From NCBI GenBank assembly GCA_008508345.1, contig QNGE01000300.1, positions 62,001 through 126,000 on the forward strand: a stretch of DNA of 64,000 nucleotides. Reading direction: 5' to 3'. Within the stretch, counting starts at the first letter, position 1. Each line of letters opens with the position of its first letter. A program made the position numbers and the translations under genes. Source of the DNA: Paragonimus westermani (taxonomy: Eukaryota > Platyhelminthes > Trematoda > Plagiorchiida > Troglotrematidae). The notes under the pieces were generated by a model. That model was not told where the DNA came from. It did no database searches and was given only the letters and a program-made list of their open reading frames with translations. This document shows positions 37,571-48,480 of this stretch, piece after piece.

Positions 37571-39322
37571 ACAATTTTGATTTCCAGTTTGTTTCTGTCT
37601 GTTTAATCCATTGAGCCACGATTTCCGCCATGTGGAATTTGAGTCGTTTAAAATTGGTTGCATTTCCGTGTGGTCAGAATGTGCGAAACGTTACTCTAGA
37701 GAGCATCACAAGAACTACGTCTTCTCAATGTCCTACCCAGGTTCACCACGGGAAGAAACTGTTTTAGAAGGATAGGCAAATAGTAAAAACCGGATTCGGG
37801 TTTATCCGTATTCGTTTACTGCGTTGTCATTTCTCCCTCTTGCTCCGTTTCACGAAGTTCAAAGGAGTCATAGGGCATTTTCCACAGAAATATTTGGTTA
37901 TAGACAGAGTTCACCCCGGTCAAGGTTGACAGTTGCGTGAGTTGTACCACCTTTTCCATACTTGGTCCAAGGTTTATTTGTGTGGCCAGCATGTGAAACA
38001 CTACCGTGCGTAAGTTTCGCAAACTTAAAAATAATAATCTCTTGCGGATTGGATAACTGCCCCGTGGGAAGAGGTTTCCGTGGGTGTATAGTACGTCTGT
38101 CTATGTAAGATAACTTCTCAACCGTCCTGTCTTACTAAGTTAGATTCGAAATGGTAGGAGCGTTGTTTACCTACCACACAGTTGCGGAGTTTGAGCTTTA
38201 GATATCAGGACTGTTTGTAAGCACCACGATAGTACCATGCTCACATGTGGCCTTGTCTATGGCATGACATTAACTGTTTTTGTAGTGCAAAACCTGAAAA
38301 TGTAACTTTAGCTACCTTGTTTTCAGAGTCACTTATTGCACGTATCAATTCAACTAATCTAATCTCAGCCGTAACCGCAGTGTAATGGTAAGTAGGGTCT
38401 GTTGTTTGAAGCAACTAGACTTGAGCCGGTGTGTAGACTATAATATTCTGAAGCTGGCTAAACTTCTCACTGAATGACACGCTGTCTCCCAGACTCAGCT
38501 TAGCCTAAGTCAACGTTCATATATCAACTGGCTGCTTCCGTCCACCCAGGCAAACTTTGTACTGTCTGCCAAATCACACGTATATGCACCAGCAACTACC
38601 ACGTTGGTAGCACTCCATTTCTGGACAGCAAACTGATCACTTGTATGAAAATCCAGCCACCACCTTCCTCGCCCAATTGGCTGTCCCCTTTGGTCTCACT
38701 TTTCATCACACTGTCGTGATCTCTACCGTCTTGCCCTCGATGACCGGCACACACAGCAAGTTGGGCCTGACCGATTGGTCAAATCGGAGACGGGACCCAG
38801 TCACGACTACAGTTTACCCCCGCATTCCCACACCCACCCTGCAAGTCCCACAATGACCTATGCATGATGAAAGAAAGGGTGAACGCACGACAAATCGGAC
38901 AAGATGCATCAGAGTGAAAATGCCGAATAAAAGGTACACGTAGACACACTGACACAGGCCACAAAGTCGGGCAGAGGTCGCCATACCCAAATGATAGACC
39001 CCCGTCACACCTCGTCTCACCCTGGGTTGGCAACAAGGTGGAGCGATTGCGTATGTACACATACATGCATACGCACAAACGTGTTAGGATAAACAGGACA
39101 GAAGGACGGAAGCAAAATTATCCATGATGGGATTAAATTCACACAGAGATTACTGATTTACAGCCCCAGAGCACAGGCCAGTGACATTTGTGGTCGATTC
39201 TTCAACCATCTGAAACAAATAAGGCCTGGGCACAGTGAATGAGGTAGACGCCACGACGCTCGTTTTGCTTCGGTCCTGGGTATTGTGAATTCTAGTTCGG
39301 ATTGTGAAAGGATTTCTTACAG
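37571..39322. other. Upstream region of the nuclear receptor gene
   Basis: No coding feature is recognised. This interval should hold the promoter and 5' leader of the receptor, but I cannot point to a TATA box or initiator with confidence. A plausible 3' splice site (GGATTTCTTACAG, ending at 39322) lies 36 bases before the receptor's ATG, so a noncoding first exon or spliced leader may join there. Confidence 0.45.
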
Positions 39323-39358
39323 AACGCAGTTCACGTTATTTACACAATTTTCCTAACA

Positions 39359-40418
39359 ATGACTACCTCGAGAAAAGTACGACCGTCTCTCAATTTGTCT
39401 CATCTGATTGGTCCTCCACCACCCGATCTTTTGTTCCCACATCTTTGGAATCCCCCAACTGCTACATCAGACAACTACAATACGTTGAAATTTATTTCAG
39501 CATTAAGAACCTCTGTGGCCGAACCATTTTCAGCAGCCCTGTCGATAAAAACTGACGCATCTGTCGACCAAACTACTTCACTCTCCTCATTCATCAAATC
39601 GACATCATCGACGTTTACTACCAGTCCGCCGCATCGAAAGGCTTATGGTGTGAATTATATTGATAAACTGGCTGTTCCACTACCTTGGTCTTCAACGTTG
39701 CCCAAACAACAATCTGAGGTAGATTCGTTGGAAAGGAAACCTCTATTGCATAATGCCTTTCATCAAACGAAGACCCCAGTCCATTGTGGAGTTAAACGCG
39801 AATTTCCACATCTTTATGATTCGTTATACAATAGACTGTCTCAAGAGCATATGCCTAAGGCCGGAAGACAATGTAATCCTTCGACTAAATCAACGTACAC
39901 GACTACCAGAAGAAGCGAAACGGATCGGGATTTTTATATGCGCAATCGTTTTGACGGATGGACCGCAACCACGCACTTCAGTTCCTCGGCCGGTGAGAAC
40001 GTCAGTAAGTTCAAACGTTTCAGACGGAATTCCTCGAGAGCCAATAGGGCTTCGGGTGGTGAAAAGGTGCTCCATGCTTCCGACGAGCAGTGCAATGAAG
40101 ATGATGAAGACGACAATGAGGAAGAGGAAGATGACGAAGGTGAGAGGGGTGAACTACATGAGGAAGTTGATGAGACTGAAACTGGCTCAAAGCACAGCCA
40201 AAATGTGGAATGTGTGGTATGTGGAGACAAAAGCAGTGGTAAACACTACGGGCAGCATACCTGTGAAGGATGCAAGAGTTTCTTCAAACGTTCCGTTCGC
40301 CGTAAACTCACGTACACTTGTCGCGGTAACAGACAATGTTCCATAGATGTGCACCATCGTAATCAGTGTCAGTATTGTCGATTTCAAAAGTGCGTCAAAG
40401 CCGGTATGCGGAAAGAAG
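39359..40418 (+). CDS. NR2F: COUP-TF/NR2F nuclear receptor, exon 1 (N-term and DBD)
   Basis: First coding exon of an orphan nuclear receptor of the COUP-TF (seven-up) group, a zinc-finger transcription factor that binds AGGTCA-type repeats, often as a dimer. I start at the ATG at 39359; an in-frame stop lies at 39305. Residues 1 to about 240 are Ser/Thr/Pro-rich and probably disordered. About residues 245-275 are a run of Asp and Glu. Residues 285-350 are the DNA-binding domain: [15 protein letters not shown], the P-box [11 protein letters not shown], then [19 protein letters not shown]. All eight zinc-binding cysteines are present, and the [10 protein letters not shown] block is the family hallmark. 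The exon ends inside a codon at the donor AAG|GTGAGC. Joined to exon 2 it gives RKEAVQQGRLP, matching REAVQRGRMP of vertebrate COUP-TF. The N-terminus is far longer than the roughly 80 residues usual in vertebrates. Confidence 0.95.
40200..40409 (+). other. C4 zinc-finger DNA-binding domain
   Basis: Receptor residues 282-350. The first finger begins at C285 and carries the P-box CEGCKS, which sets recognition of AGGTCA half-sites. The second finger holds [20 protein letters not shown]. Only a few positions differ from vertebrate COUP-TF, for example H for F after HYGQ, K for N after SVRR, and FQ for LK after YCR. The domain should therefore bind the usual direct repeats. Confidence 0.95.
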
Positions 40419-42969
40419 GTGAGCTGGAATATGCTGTTAGTTTACTTATAATCGGTCACAAGCAGTTTTTAACCTTGGCTACTGGTATCACTAGAACAAG
40501 CTTCACGAAAGCATAAGCGAATGTTTAACTCCGGCTCACTGCCAATATTAATAGGTTTTATGCGTCCAATAAGTTTTTTAAGATTCAACCCTCATTGGGT
40601 TTAAGTCCCGGACTTCCAAAACAGAAATCTGCCGCAGGCTGTCTCAGGCAAGGTTTTGAAGGATAACAAACCACAGCTGGCGGTAGGTTGTGCTAAGGTC
40701 CCGGTCACTAGTTCGCTTCCATTCAGTACCCTACTTGTAAGCTCCTTGAATAAAGAATCCAGTGGAAAACGTTTGCAACTCCACCTTAGATCGTCCCTTA
40801 AGACAGGTATACGTTAGTAACAGTTAGAGCAAGCTAGTCATGCGGGACGAAATACAACACATTTTACTTAATGTGATCACCATCCTATGTCTGACTCTGC
40901 TATCTGAGTGTGATATTGTATAAAAAGAAGTCTTTCATATTACTTTCTTGAATCTAACTGTTTTTCAAGGTTACTGATTAAGGTCACGTCCTACATATTT
41001 AGACAAAAATGACGAGTTTGATAATAACTCAGCCATTTTATTTTTCATGTAGTAAATTTGTCCTTTCTGTCCTCAGCTGATTACTTTCTACTTAACTACA
41101 TGTGTTACGTACTATAATTGTCACCAGGTGCAACAGCGTTTCATTTCAACAGGTTTTCAGTACATAACCCATAAACAGAATCAAACCGTATCAGTTTTTC
41201 TATACGTACCTAATTTTAAGCTGGTTTGTCAAAATCTTTGCCAAAAAAACACGTTGTGAACAGTTGATAGTTCTAAATCCCCATCACCATTTACCAAATG
41301 GAAGCCAGCAAATTTTTGTGTAACACCCAACCACAACGAGTGAGCGGTTAGCCGATTGCTCTCACTCCTCTGAGTCTCTCTGTATAGACACTTATATTGC
41401 AAAAGATTAGTTGTATCGACGTCTAATATACAACTAAAATAAGTCATTTTGTCTACCAAGGTCTCAGTAGTCAACGCTACTTCTGATTCATGGTTGATCA
41501 AGGTTCTAATGGACGAGGGAACCGGTTCAGCTAAATATCTGGTTGTCTGGGTGTGTTTACAGTCATTCAAAGTTGGTTTTCACAATAGTCCGGATGGGTA
41601 TTTTTGAGTGCTGGGACAAGTGCTATTTTGTATCTTTTAATAAGCGTCCTTGTAACCACCACTGAACTGATACACAGAACACGAGAAACCGATTGTTTAA
41701 TAGAGCTGCTGTCTAGTCACATTAAGTGCGTTGAAAAATCGAAGTATTGCACTAACGACTCTTGTGAATAGACCTAAATTTTAAAAGCGTACAGTATATG
41801 TTCCTCTTTTATTCTTAACGGAACTGACAGAATTTTTACAGACTTTTAACTGGCTAACTCTTACTCTGGTCTGTTCCCTACTATTTCGCGAGTACTCACC
41901 CCACCCCCCCCTATAATCACACACTCAACGTGGACCATGAAAAACAGGTAGGTGGGGAATGCTTTCGTTCAAACAAGTCCAATATGCTTTCATACAACTA
42001 GGAATGGAGACAATTGTTTCACTAGCTGCCTATTGGTTGCTGTTTGAAAAAATTATCATTCTTTTGTTTTTTTTCTTTTGTGGTATGAATTAAAATGGCG
42101 ATCATATATTCAGTACGCAAACTGTTCCGCCTTCCCGTTTCTACCCGCAGTCGAATCTAGCAAGTGTGCGTTTTATGGGGTCCTGTAATTGCACCTAAAC
42201 TTTTGATACTGACGGCTAATAACTATCATTCTATAACGTGGTAGAATCTCCTCACTCATGCATTGCATGAACTAGTAAAAATAAACAAAACCCAAGCTAT
42301 TGTATACAGCTAATGATCAGATAAATTATACCGCCGATTAGTGAACCAGAAAGCACTTAATTTAGTATAGGGGGGCTCGTGCTGCAACAACCCGAAATTT
42401 TAACACGATCTCCGCTTACAAGTACTGACGATTACCACTCTGTTAGAGATAGAACATGCAGATTGGCCCTTTAAATATTGAACATTCGTATCTAGTTGAA
42501 TACAAGGGTCAGTAACACACAGATTGCAATATCAAATGACTGTCAACCCCACCATTTGTCGTAATTATGTACATGCATGGAAGAAAAACAACCCGATCTC
42601 CAACAGTCATGACAGAAACCATTCTGAAACCTGAAAAATGTTCCAACTACCGTAGCGGTAATCTAAATATAGCGTAATCGCTTCTTCAGTTATCTGTACA
42701 GACCGCAGACGGTGTAATAATAATCACAATAACAACATTTCTTGAACGTCCAACCCTACTTATGCTTATGCCGAATGAAATGCCGTCCACTTCACGTTAA
42801 AAAATAAGTTGATCGCAAGTTCTGTTTTTTTTTACACGGCCTAGTAGCGCTGACTGTGAGATCACTGCCTGAAATTAGCAGAACAAACACTGTATTTCCC
42901 CTTGAAGTGACCGGACAATTTGATCAGCAAATGGGGCTAGGAATTTGGCGATGACAGTTCGGTCGCGCC

Positions 42970-43145
42970 TAATGTGAGGTTGGTGATCAACACGGTTACA
43001 TTATAGGAACGTGGATCAGGATTCAAATCCCTATGGTTACAATGATACGCACTGCTGACGACCCTTAACTAAGGCGAAACTTGAGTCTAATGCTCGTTGT
43101 TTAAGGACGACCCGTTACAATAGATAAAAGTTAATGGTCTGCGGG
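42970..43145 (+). mobile_element. Hammerhead SINE copy in intron 1, first
   Basis: The head reads GATCAACACGGTTACAT and then GGATTCAAATCCC (B box, 43019-43030). This parallels GTTAACAGGGTTGCATC and GTTCAAATCCC of the copy at 21855-22026, with the A box strongly diverged. A hammerhead core follows about 25 nt later and then a tail like that of the other copies (GTTTAAGGACGACCCG). It is in the same orientation as the receptor gene. Its ends are approximate. Confidence 0.65.
43049..43093 (+). ncRNA. Hammerhead ribozyme in sense orientation in intron 1
   Basis: The core has every invariant base: CTGACGA (43055-43061), GAAA (43076-43079) and a GTC cleavage triplet ending at 43087. Stem II is CCTT/AAGG with loop AACT, preceded by a C-C mismatch at the base next to the core. 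Stem III is minimal (AC/GT around loop TTGA). Stem I pairs GCACTG (43049-43054) with TAATGC (43088-43093): four Watson-Crick pairs, one wobble and one mismatch. The C-C mismatch at the bottom of stem II is the main reason to doubt activity. Confidence 0.7.
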
Positions 43146-44216
43146 CCAACATTTGTGTTATACATTATGAATCGAGTGTGGGTTTGTGCTCTGTTGCCGA
43201 TGGCTATCTTGCTGTTAAGCCTTAAGCATTCACAGATGTACTGTCTGTTGGGCAGGCAGAGTAGTTTCGATTTCATTTTACTGATTTCAAGCATTCCTAA
43301 CTGAAAGCGAATTCTTCAGTCCAGTGTGGGTGATGTTTGATTCGAAATATCTCAAAGACTCAGTTTGCATTACCGTAAATTGTTTTCCTTAGTGTATGAA
43401 GCTGAACTGATAAGACATGAGCACTTGTTTCGTAGTCTGGTTTCATGTGAGTGCCAACCTTATATTATTGTATTCTTAGGGCACTTTAGTATAGCACTGG
43501 TCGCCCGGCTAAATATGACCGTAAGCATAACCCTTATGAAGGTTAAACTGTATGTAAACTGCTCTGCCGGACGACCGCACGAATCATATTTTGTTGGGTA
43601 GGGTTAAGGGAAGTGGCTGAAAATGGGGGTTTCACGTAACACTACTTGTTTGGTCAGCATTTTCTGTTGCAGAATACCCTGTATGACATTGTAGGAATTA
43701 GTAATCTTGTGACAGGAGAGGAATTTGCAAGGTTTGTGAACTGTTTTGCAGTACATTTGGAAGTGTTTGCAGATGTAACCCATCAAGTCTTATATGTATG
43801 AATCAAATCCCATCTGACCTGGACTGTTCGCTTTATTCACTGTTTTCACTGTTTTCACTACACTCCCGGTTTCTCAGGAAACGCCCAGCGTTACCTGTAA
43901 CCAACCACCTTATTAAAGCATATTCGAGAGAAGCTGACTGAAAAGTCTATATGGATGTGAATGCTGCGATTAAATATGAGTGCTGTTCAACTTGAAAGTT
44001 ACCACATTCCCAATTACTCATAAGTAATCTAAAATATCGCCTAGCAGGTTTAGTAAGATGAGAGATTTTGACTTGTCTCTGGAGTCCTAATCGCGGAGCC
44101 AAGGACTTGAATTAACTGAGGGTGACAGTGTATCTTTTCGAGACGATCGGGTGGCCTGATCTACACGTAAAAGAAGATGGGCGAATATTCAGACATGATA
44201 ATTAGGGTGTGGTCAA

Positions 44217-44345
44217 TAAGGTCGCCTCATGAAATTGTGGTCATAGTGCCAGTCCATGTTGTGGCAAAGGTAGGCACTACTGAGAAGCTCTAACATGAAG
44301 GAAACTCAAGTCTAGTACTTCCTTTTGAAAGAGGCCGGCTGGGTC
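44217..44345 (+). mobile_element. Hammerhead SINE copy in intron 1, second, decayed
   Basis: This matches the copy at 21855-22026 along its length: GTGGTCAATAAGGTCGCC for the head, GTGGCAAAGGTAGGCACTACTG before the ribozyme, and GAGGCCGGCTGG in the tail. The hammerhead (44274-44318) has GCACTA and CTGAGAA (an invariant G replaced by A), a decayed stem II, GAAA at 44301-44304, and the cleavage triplet GTC ending at 44312 followed by TAGTAC. The B box is no longer recognisable. The core change should abolish cleavage. Confidence 0.65.
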
Positions 44346-45240
44346 TGAGGGCTACGACCAACAACACCTGTTTCATTTCTTGAATTTCGATAGTCGGTTA
44401 ATATAATGTGAATGAATCTACAACTTTGAACTTTTTGAGCGCACACGAACAACACTATTGTTCATTGGAAATAAACTTTAGGCCATGTAAAAGGTAGCCG
44501 ACGTTTGACGACAAAATCATACAAGGGATCAATGCATAAGTTATAGAGATGATTTTGCGCATACCCAGTGCTGACTATCGCCGTGTATCCAGACTGGCAG
44601 CAATATCAGTACGTAATGTTCTTGCGTAATACAGCCCAGAACATGTTGACTTTCAGGGCTAGATACGCAATGTAACTGCACGCTGTCATTGAAAACGCCT
44701 TCAACAGTCCTTTCACATCCTACGAATCAGATCGAATTCTCCGTGGCTGAGGTAAGTATTGCATTAGGAAGACGGATCAGTTTACAGGCATCAAGTAGGC
44801 GTACACATCTCGAAGTCCTTAAGTAGACAAATAAAAAATCAATCATGCACATTTATCGGCGGATATCTTAAATTTCACTGTATCACTGTCAGACGCCCAC
44901 TGAAAGATGATGCATAATAATCTGCCAGACGTTCCTAGTATACCACTTATGAGCACAATGGTGCGCATCATATGATTTGCCGGGATATTATAAACTCTGC
45001 CTAGAGGCATACTTACCTATAATCAAAGGAGTTCTTGATGAAGTTTCGGCGGTGGCGATCAACAAACATTAAAGTGCACCAACATTTAATTCACATTTTT
45101 TGTACGTTATTCTAAATGTTTATACTTCTCACGCACTTGACAATTTAGCTTCCTTGTAATTTAACAGTTTCCTTAAAATCTGCGATGTTTTGTGTTATTT
45201 TCGTTAGTAATTTGCAGCTTTCTATTGCCATTCAAATTAG

Positions 45241-45689
45241 CTGTTCAGCAAGGACGCCTACCGCCCTTTCCTTCTATATACAATCCATATTTCGGGAATC
45301 CGCCTTATTTGGGTCCAATACCGTCCATTCTTCCGGTGAACGGAAGCTTCCCCGGACCAGCCTTCTATGCCCATTTCCTCAGTATGCTACTCCGAGCAGA
45401 GCCGTTGTCACAACGCCATTCCACAATCACGATGGCATTTCTGCGGCGTACGGGGTCTTCTTGGTTCGGCATCCCAGAAACATCCAAACCATTACCAACG
45501 CCCAGTGAAGTGAAAGGTACTGACATAACTAATCAACCGACAACTTTGTCGGAATCCCTCAAACCCGCTCCAGAATATCCGTGCTACCTGAAGAAGGAAT
45601 TCAGTGACTGTGATAAAGATTTTGCCATTCGGATATTACTTACTGTGGTGGAATGGGCAAAGAATATCTCCTTATTCTCTGATCTACCA
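45241..45689 (+). CDS. NR2F: NR2F receptor, exon 2 (hinge and LBD start)
   Basis: Residues 354-503. The acceptor TTAG|CT restores Ala in the AVQQGRLP junction just after the DNA-binding domain. A Pro/Tyr/Phe-rich hinge follows. The ligand-binding domain begins with FYAHFLSMLLRAEP (395-408), which matches the ISLLLRAEP of COUP-TF helix 1. A segment of roughly 50 extra, poorly conserved residues separates this from VVEWAKNISLFSDLP, the end of helix 3 (to residue 503), equivalent to AVEWARNIPFFPDLQ in vertebrates. The exon ends on a codon boundary at CCA|GTAAGT. A frame in another phase (45185-45508) is its shadow. The helix 1 to 3 insertion is unusual for the family but is in frame and without stops. 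Confidence 0.93.
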
Positions 45690-46579
45690 GTAAGTATCAG
45701 TTGCCAAACGCCTACTTACATCATTTTGTTTGAAGCGTTAACGTCAGCAAAGTCTTTTATTCAAAACAGTAGAATGATTTAAGAAATGATCAGGCCAACT
45801 ATCTGTGGCGTGGCATGCAGTGTAACTAGCGGGGACAGGGCTGTTTAATGATTAACCCTCTGTCTGAGTTTACGGTCGTTTTCCAGTAAACCGGATGGAA
45901 AATTTTGAGTTCAAAAACTCAGCGAGTTTTACACAGAAATATGTGAGGCTGCCCACGGCATACAATGTAAAGGAAGTTATTCCGTTTAAAAAGATTCCTT
46001 TAAAAAAGTTAACTTGTTTGAGATGGCACCGTATGCATTCGAATGCACGGAAATTGTAAACGTTTTGAGTGAACAAATCCTTTAGTGAAACGGTCGTTTT
46101 CGGACAACTCAGTTTTGGGTAACCCATTGAAATATTCGCCGAGAACATTTTTTGAGGACTTTAACCCATACAAGCTTTTTTTACAGTTTATTATTGTCTA
46201 TACAATAACATTATTTTTTTACAGTGTCATTGGCAGTTTGAAGTTTCTGTCTTATATGAACCTTCAGTCACTCGAAGTATGCTCAGTTGCAACTATGCAG
46301 TTTGTAAATACAAGCAAATTGGTTAGAATACTGAAGAACGGACTAATTGGGATTCGAAAACGGTGACCCACCTAAATACCACAAACTTCCGTCAACCAAG
46401 TGGGCATTCTATCTTGAATTTTAAATCTCCTTTCTTTAAGCTAAGGAGATATAGAGAAGATATATGGGTTGACGTTGATATCCGGCTGTAGAGTAAGTGA
46501 AACGTTCATTCCAATTCGTCCTCTGCGCTTCACTGGCCGGGTAAGTATTATGCAACATCGGCGTCTTTTGAACTTAGGA

Positions 46580-46645
46580 GTAATTACGAAAAGTCCTGGC
46601 TTCGACTGGATTCAAACCAGTAGGAGAAGTGACATGAACAAACTA
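46580..46645 (-). repeat. tRNA-derived SINE fragment, second family
   Basis: CTGGATTCAAACCAG at 46606-46620 reads on the minus strand as a B box with one change from consensus. The flank AAGTCCTGGCTTCGA matches the region beside the B box at 27123 and resembles that beside 46880. No A box or hammerhead is visible. Confidence 0.5.
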
Positions 46646-46849
46646 GGACAAGCATTGCACGAGCTAGACTACACGGCTATGAATTTTCTCAGTTAGACTC
46701 ATTCACCTAATCCACCGTGTCATATGGAATCCACCCAATGATCCAAAGAAGTGATTACCCAATCAAGGTGTCTCATACAGTTCACGCCAGAATCTATCAA
46801 CTCTTCTGTTCAGCCTTGAAACTACAATCCTAATTTGATTATTTGGGAG

Positions 46850-46930
46850 AAACTCCGTGACGAAAACTCTAGATTCTTGCTGGATTCGAACCAGGGACAA
46901 AACCAGCATACCCAGACTTATAAGTAAATT
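46850..46930 (-). repeat. tRNA-derived SINE fragment with exact B box
   Basis: The minus strand reads CTGGTTCGAATCCAG (46894-46880), containing an exact polymerase III B box GGTTCGAATCC inside a T-arm-like stem. The sequence after it (CAAGAATCTAGAGTTTTCG) resembles that after the copy at 46606-46620. No full cloverleaf forms, so this is not called a tRNA gene. Confidence 0.55.
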
Positions 46931-48086
46931 CGTTTCACAGGAACAAAGAACATTTCTAGTGTATCCAACTGTTTGATTAAGTCTGTCTACTTCTGACCTA
47001 CATTATTTTGACCTGTTGGACTGTGTATGGTTCTTAGATTGTTACCCACAATCCCATCACCACTGACTGAGTAACTAACAAGGCGTGAAACAGTGTGGAC
47101 TGGGGCAGTATTAAGCAATCTCTTGTATAAAATACGTGTGCCAAAGTATGCACACATTCACACAAACACCACCTGTCTGTTTGTTGCCACTTTTTTGACC
47201 TTTGTCTCTCTATGGTCATGCAATGCACATGCATGTGATCAGTTCAGAGAGGGTGAGTGGAAGCATCATCACACAGGCTACCACTTTCGGCAAGTCTAAT
47301 TGAATTAAGTCCAGTTTGTACGGTACAACGAATACTGTTGTGTGGTTGCCTTCGGCAAACACCTATGTCGACCTCTTAATCATGCTCCTGAAAAGCAAAC
47401 AAACCGTGTCATAGCAATGTGTTTGCGTGTGAGCGAATGCGAACCGCGTGAGTGATTAGGCTGGTTCATTAGCTGACAAACGTGTGTGCGTAAGATTTCT
47501 TTAAGATGAACACACGGTTATTAACAATGTGTTTCATCCAGGCGCCCTGTTCATGTACAGTGAACTAATCTGATGAAGTTCGCTTAAAAGCGACCAGGCC
47601 AACCGCGTGAACGCACATTTTTGGCAAATCAAAGCGAACTGTATGCTATCGTTGATAAAATTTTGAACAGGCCAGTTCGGTGCAAACGAATAATGATGAT
47701 GACCCATAATAGAGTGTGCTGAATACAGCGTTAAGGGTTGGCATTAAAGCTTCATTTCTCAAGCTAACAAGAACCGGACCTGAACTCTTGTAAATTAACT
47801 TTCCTCTGTAAAACAGTGGAAAACAAGACTACGCACTTATTGGACGACTAGTGACAGCGGAAAAATCGAGTTTCTTATGGTCTAACCAGTAGGTTTCTTG
47901 TTCACATTTTTGTTTCGTTGAACTTTGTTTCCTTGTAACTATCCTAGTTGTATCACAAATTATTCAACAGATTTAGCTCAGTGAGTAGCACACAGGATTG
48001 ACTTTTCTACCCAACACATACTTAAGAACACATGGTGATAGTTTTACGAGCTAACTGATTGAATCATTTGTTTGAACCCAAACCAG

Positions 48087-48480
48087 TTACAGGATCAACT
48101 TTTGCTGCTTCGAAGTGCGTGGCCTGAATTGTTCATTCTGAATATGGCCCATAATGGTCCTCTCTCTCCAACCCCGACCAACCATGAGATAAAGTCAAAC
48201 GCAAGAGCATCACCACATCAGTGTGGTACTCATGTCAACCTCCTTCAACCGAAATCAAGGGATACATCGAGCTCACATCCCTCGCCATTTCTGGATGAGT
48301 CAGGTGCACTCAAATATCCAGCAGCCTCACCTGTCATCTCTGAACCAACTGAAGCTTACAGAAGCAAGCAAGGAACTGATAATATGGATTGCTTCCAAGA
48401 TCAACTTGAGAGATTGCGAATGCTGCAAATGGATATGCCAGAGTTCGTTTGCTTAAAAGGCATTGTACTTTTCAGCTCAG
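48087..48480 (+). CDS. NR2F: NR2F receptor, exon 3 (LBD core)
   Basis: Residues 504-634. I choose the acceptor at 48086, because it gives DLP-LQDQLLLLRSAWPELFILN, equal in length to the vertebrate [22 protein letters not shown], the nuclear receptor signature of helices 3-5. The TTACAG acceptor six bases later would drop two residues. Next come about 77 Ser/Pro/Thr-rich residues (526-602) where vertebrate COUP-TF has about 35 covering helices 6-7, so helix 6 seems lost or replaced. The fold resumes with FQDQLERLRMLQMDMPEF and CLKGIVLFSS, matching helices 7-8. The donor TCAG|GTAAGT splits a codon after its first base. Confidence 0.93.

Larger units (their letters stand above)
40419..45240 (+). 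other. Receptor intron 1 (4822 nt)
   Basis: Bounded by GTGAGC at 40419 and TTCAAATTAG at 45240, interrupting a codon after its first base. It contains two sense-oriented hammerhead SINE copies (about 42970 and 44217). An antisense frame of 113 codons at 41229-41570 has no recognised domain and is not called a gene. A small tandem of TTCACTG-like units lies near 43838-43862. Confidence 0.85.
45690..48086 (+). other. Receptor intron 2 (2397 nt)
   Basis: Starts GTAAGT and ends at the AACCAG acceptor at 48086; a second AG six bases later (TTACAG, 48092) could serve as an alternative acceptor. The intron holds two B-box fragments of the second SINE family and a tRNA-like A box, TTTAGCTCAGTGAGTAGC, at about 47971-47988 with no convincing B box. 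No other gene is seen. Confidence 0.85.

Noticed and set aside
38400..38450. Possible fifth hammerhead copy on the minus strand (CTCAAGTCTAGTTGCTTC)
   Set aside because: Only the stem III and stem I side matches; no CTGANGA or GAAA core nearby.
39934..40230. Ser-rich antisense frame opposite receptor exon 1
   Set aside because: The serine run is only the reverse complement of the GAT/GAG repeats coding the acidic stretch.
39753..40346. Open frame of 197 codons overlapping receptor exon 1
   Set aside because: It is the shifted frame of the exon; the frame at 39359 carries the zinc-finger domain and joins the other exons.
41229..41570. 113-codon antisense frame in receptor intron 1
   Set aside because: No recognisable domain; likely chance or old repeat.
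45185..45508. 107-codon frame overlapping receptor exon 2
   Set aside because: Out of phase with the AVQQGRLP and VEWAKN motifs; a shadow frame.
46880..46894. tRNA gene suggested by an exact B box
   Set aside because: No A box, acceptor stem or anticodon arm can be formed around it.
47971..47988. tRNA gene suggested by TTTAGCTCAGTGAGTAGC
   Set aside because: A-box-like only; no T-arm sequence within tRNA distance.
48223..48456. 77-codon frame inside receptor exon 3
   Set aside because: Out of phase with the conserved ligand-binding domain frame.
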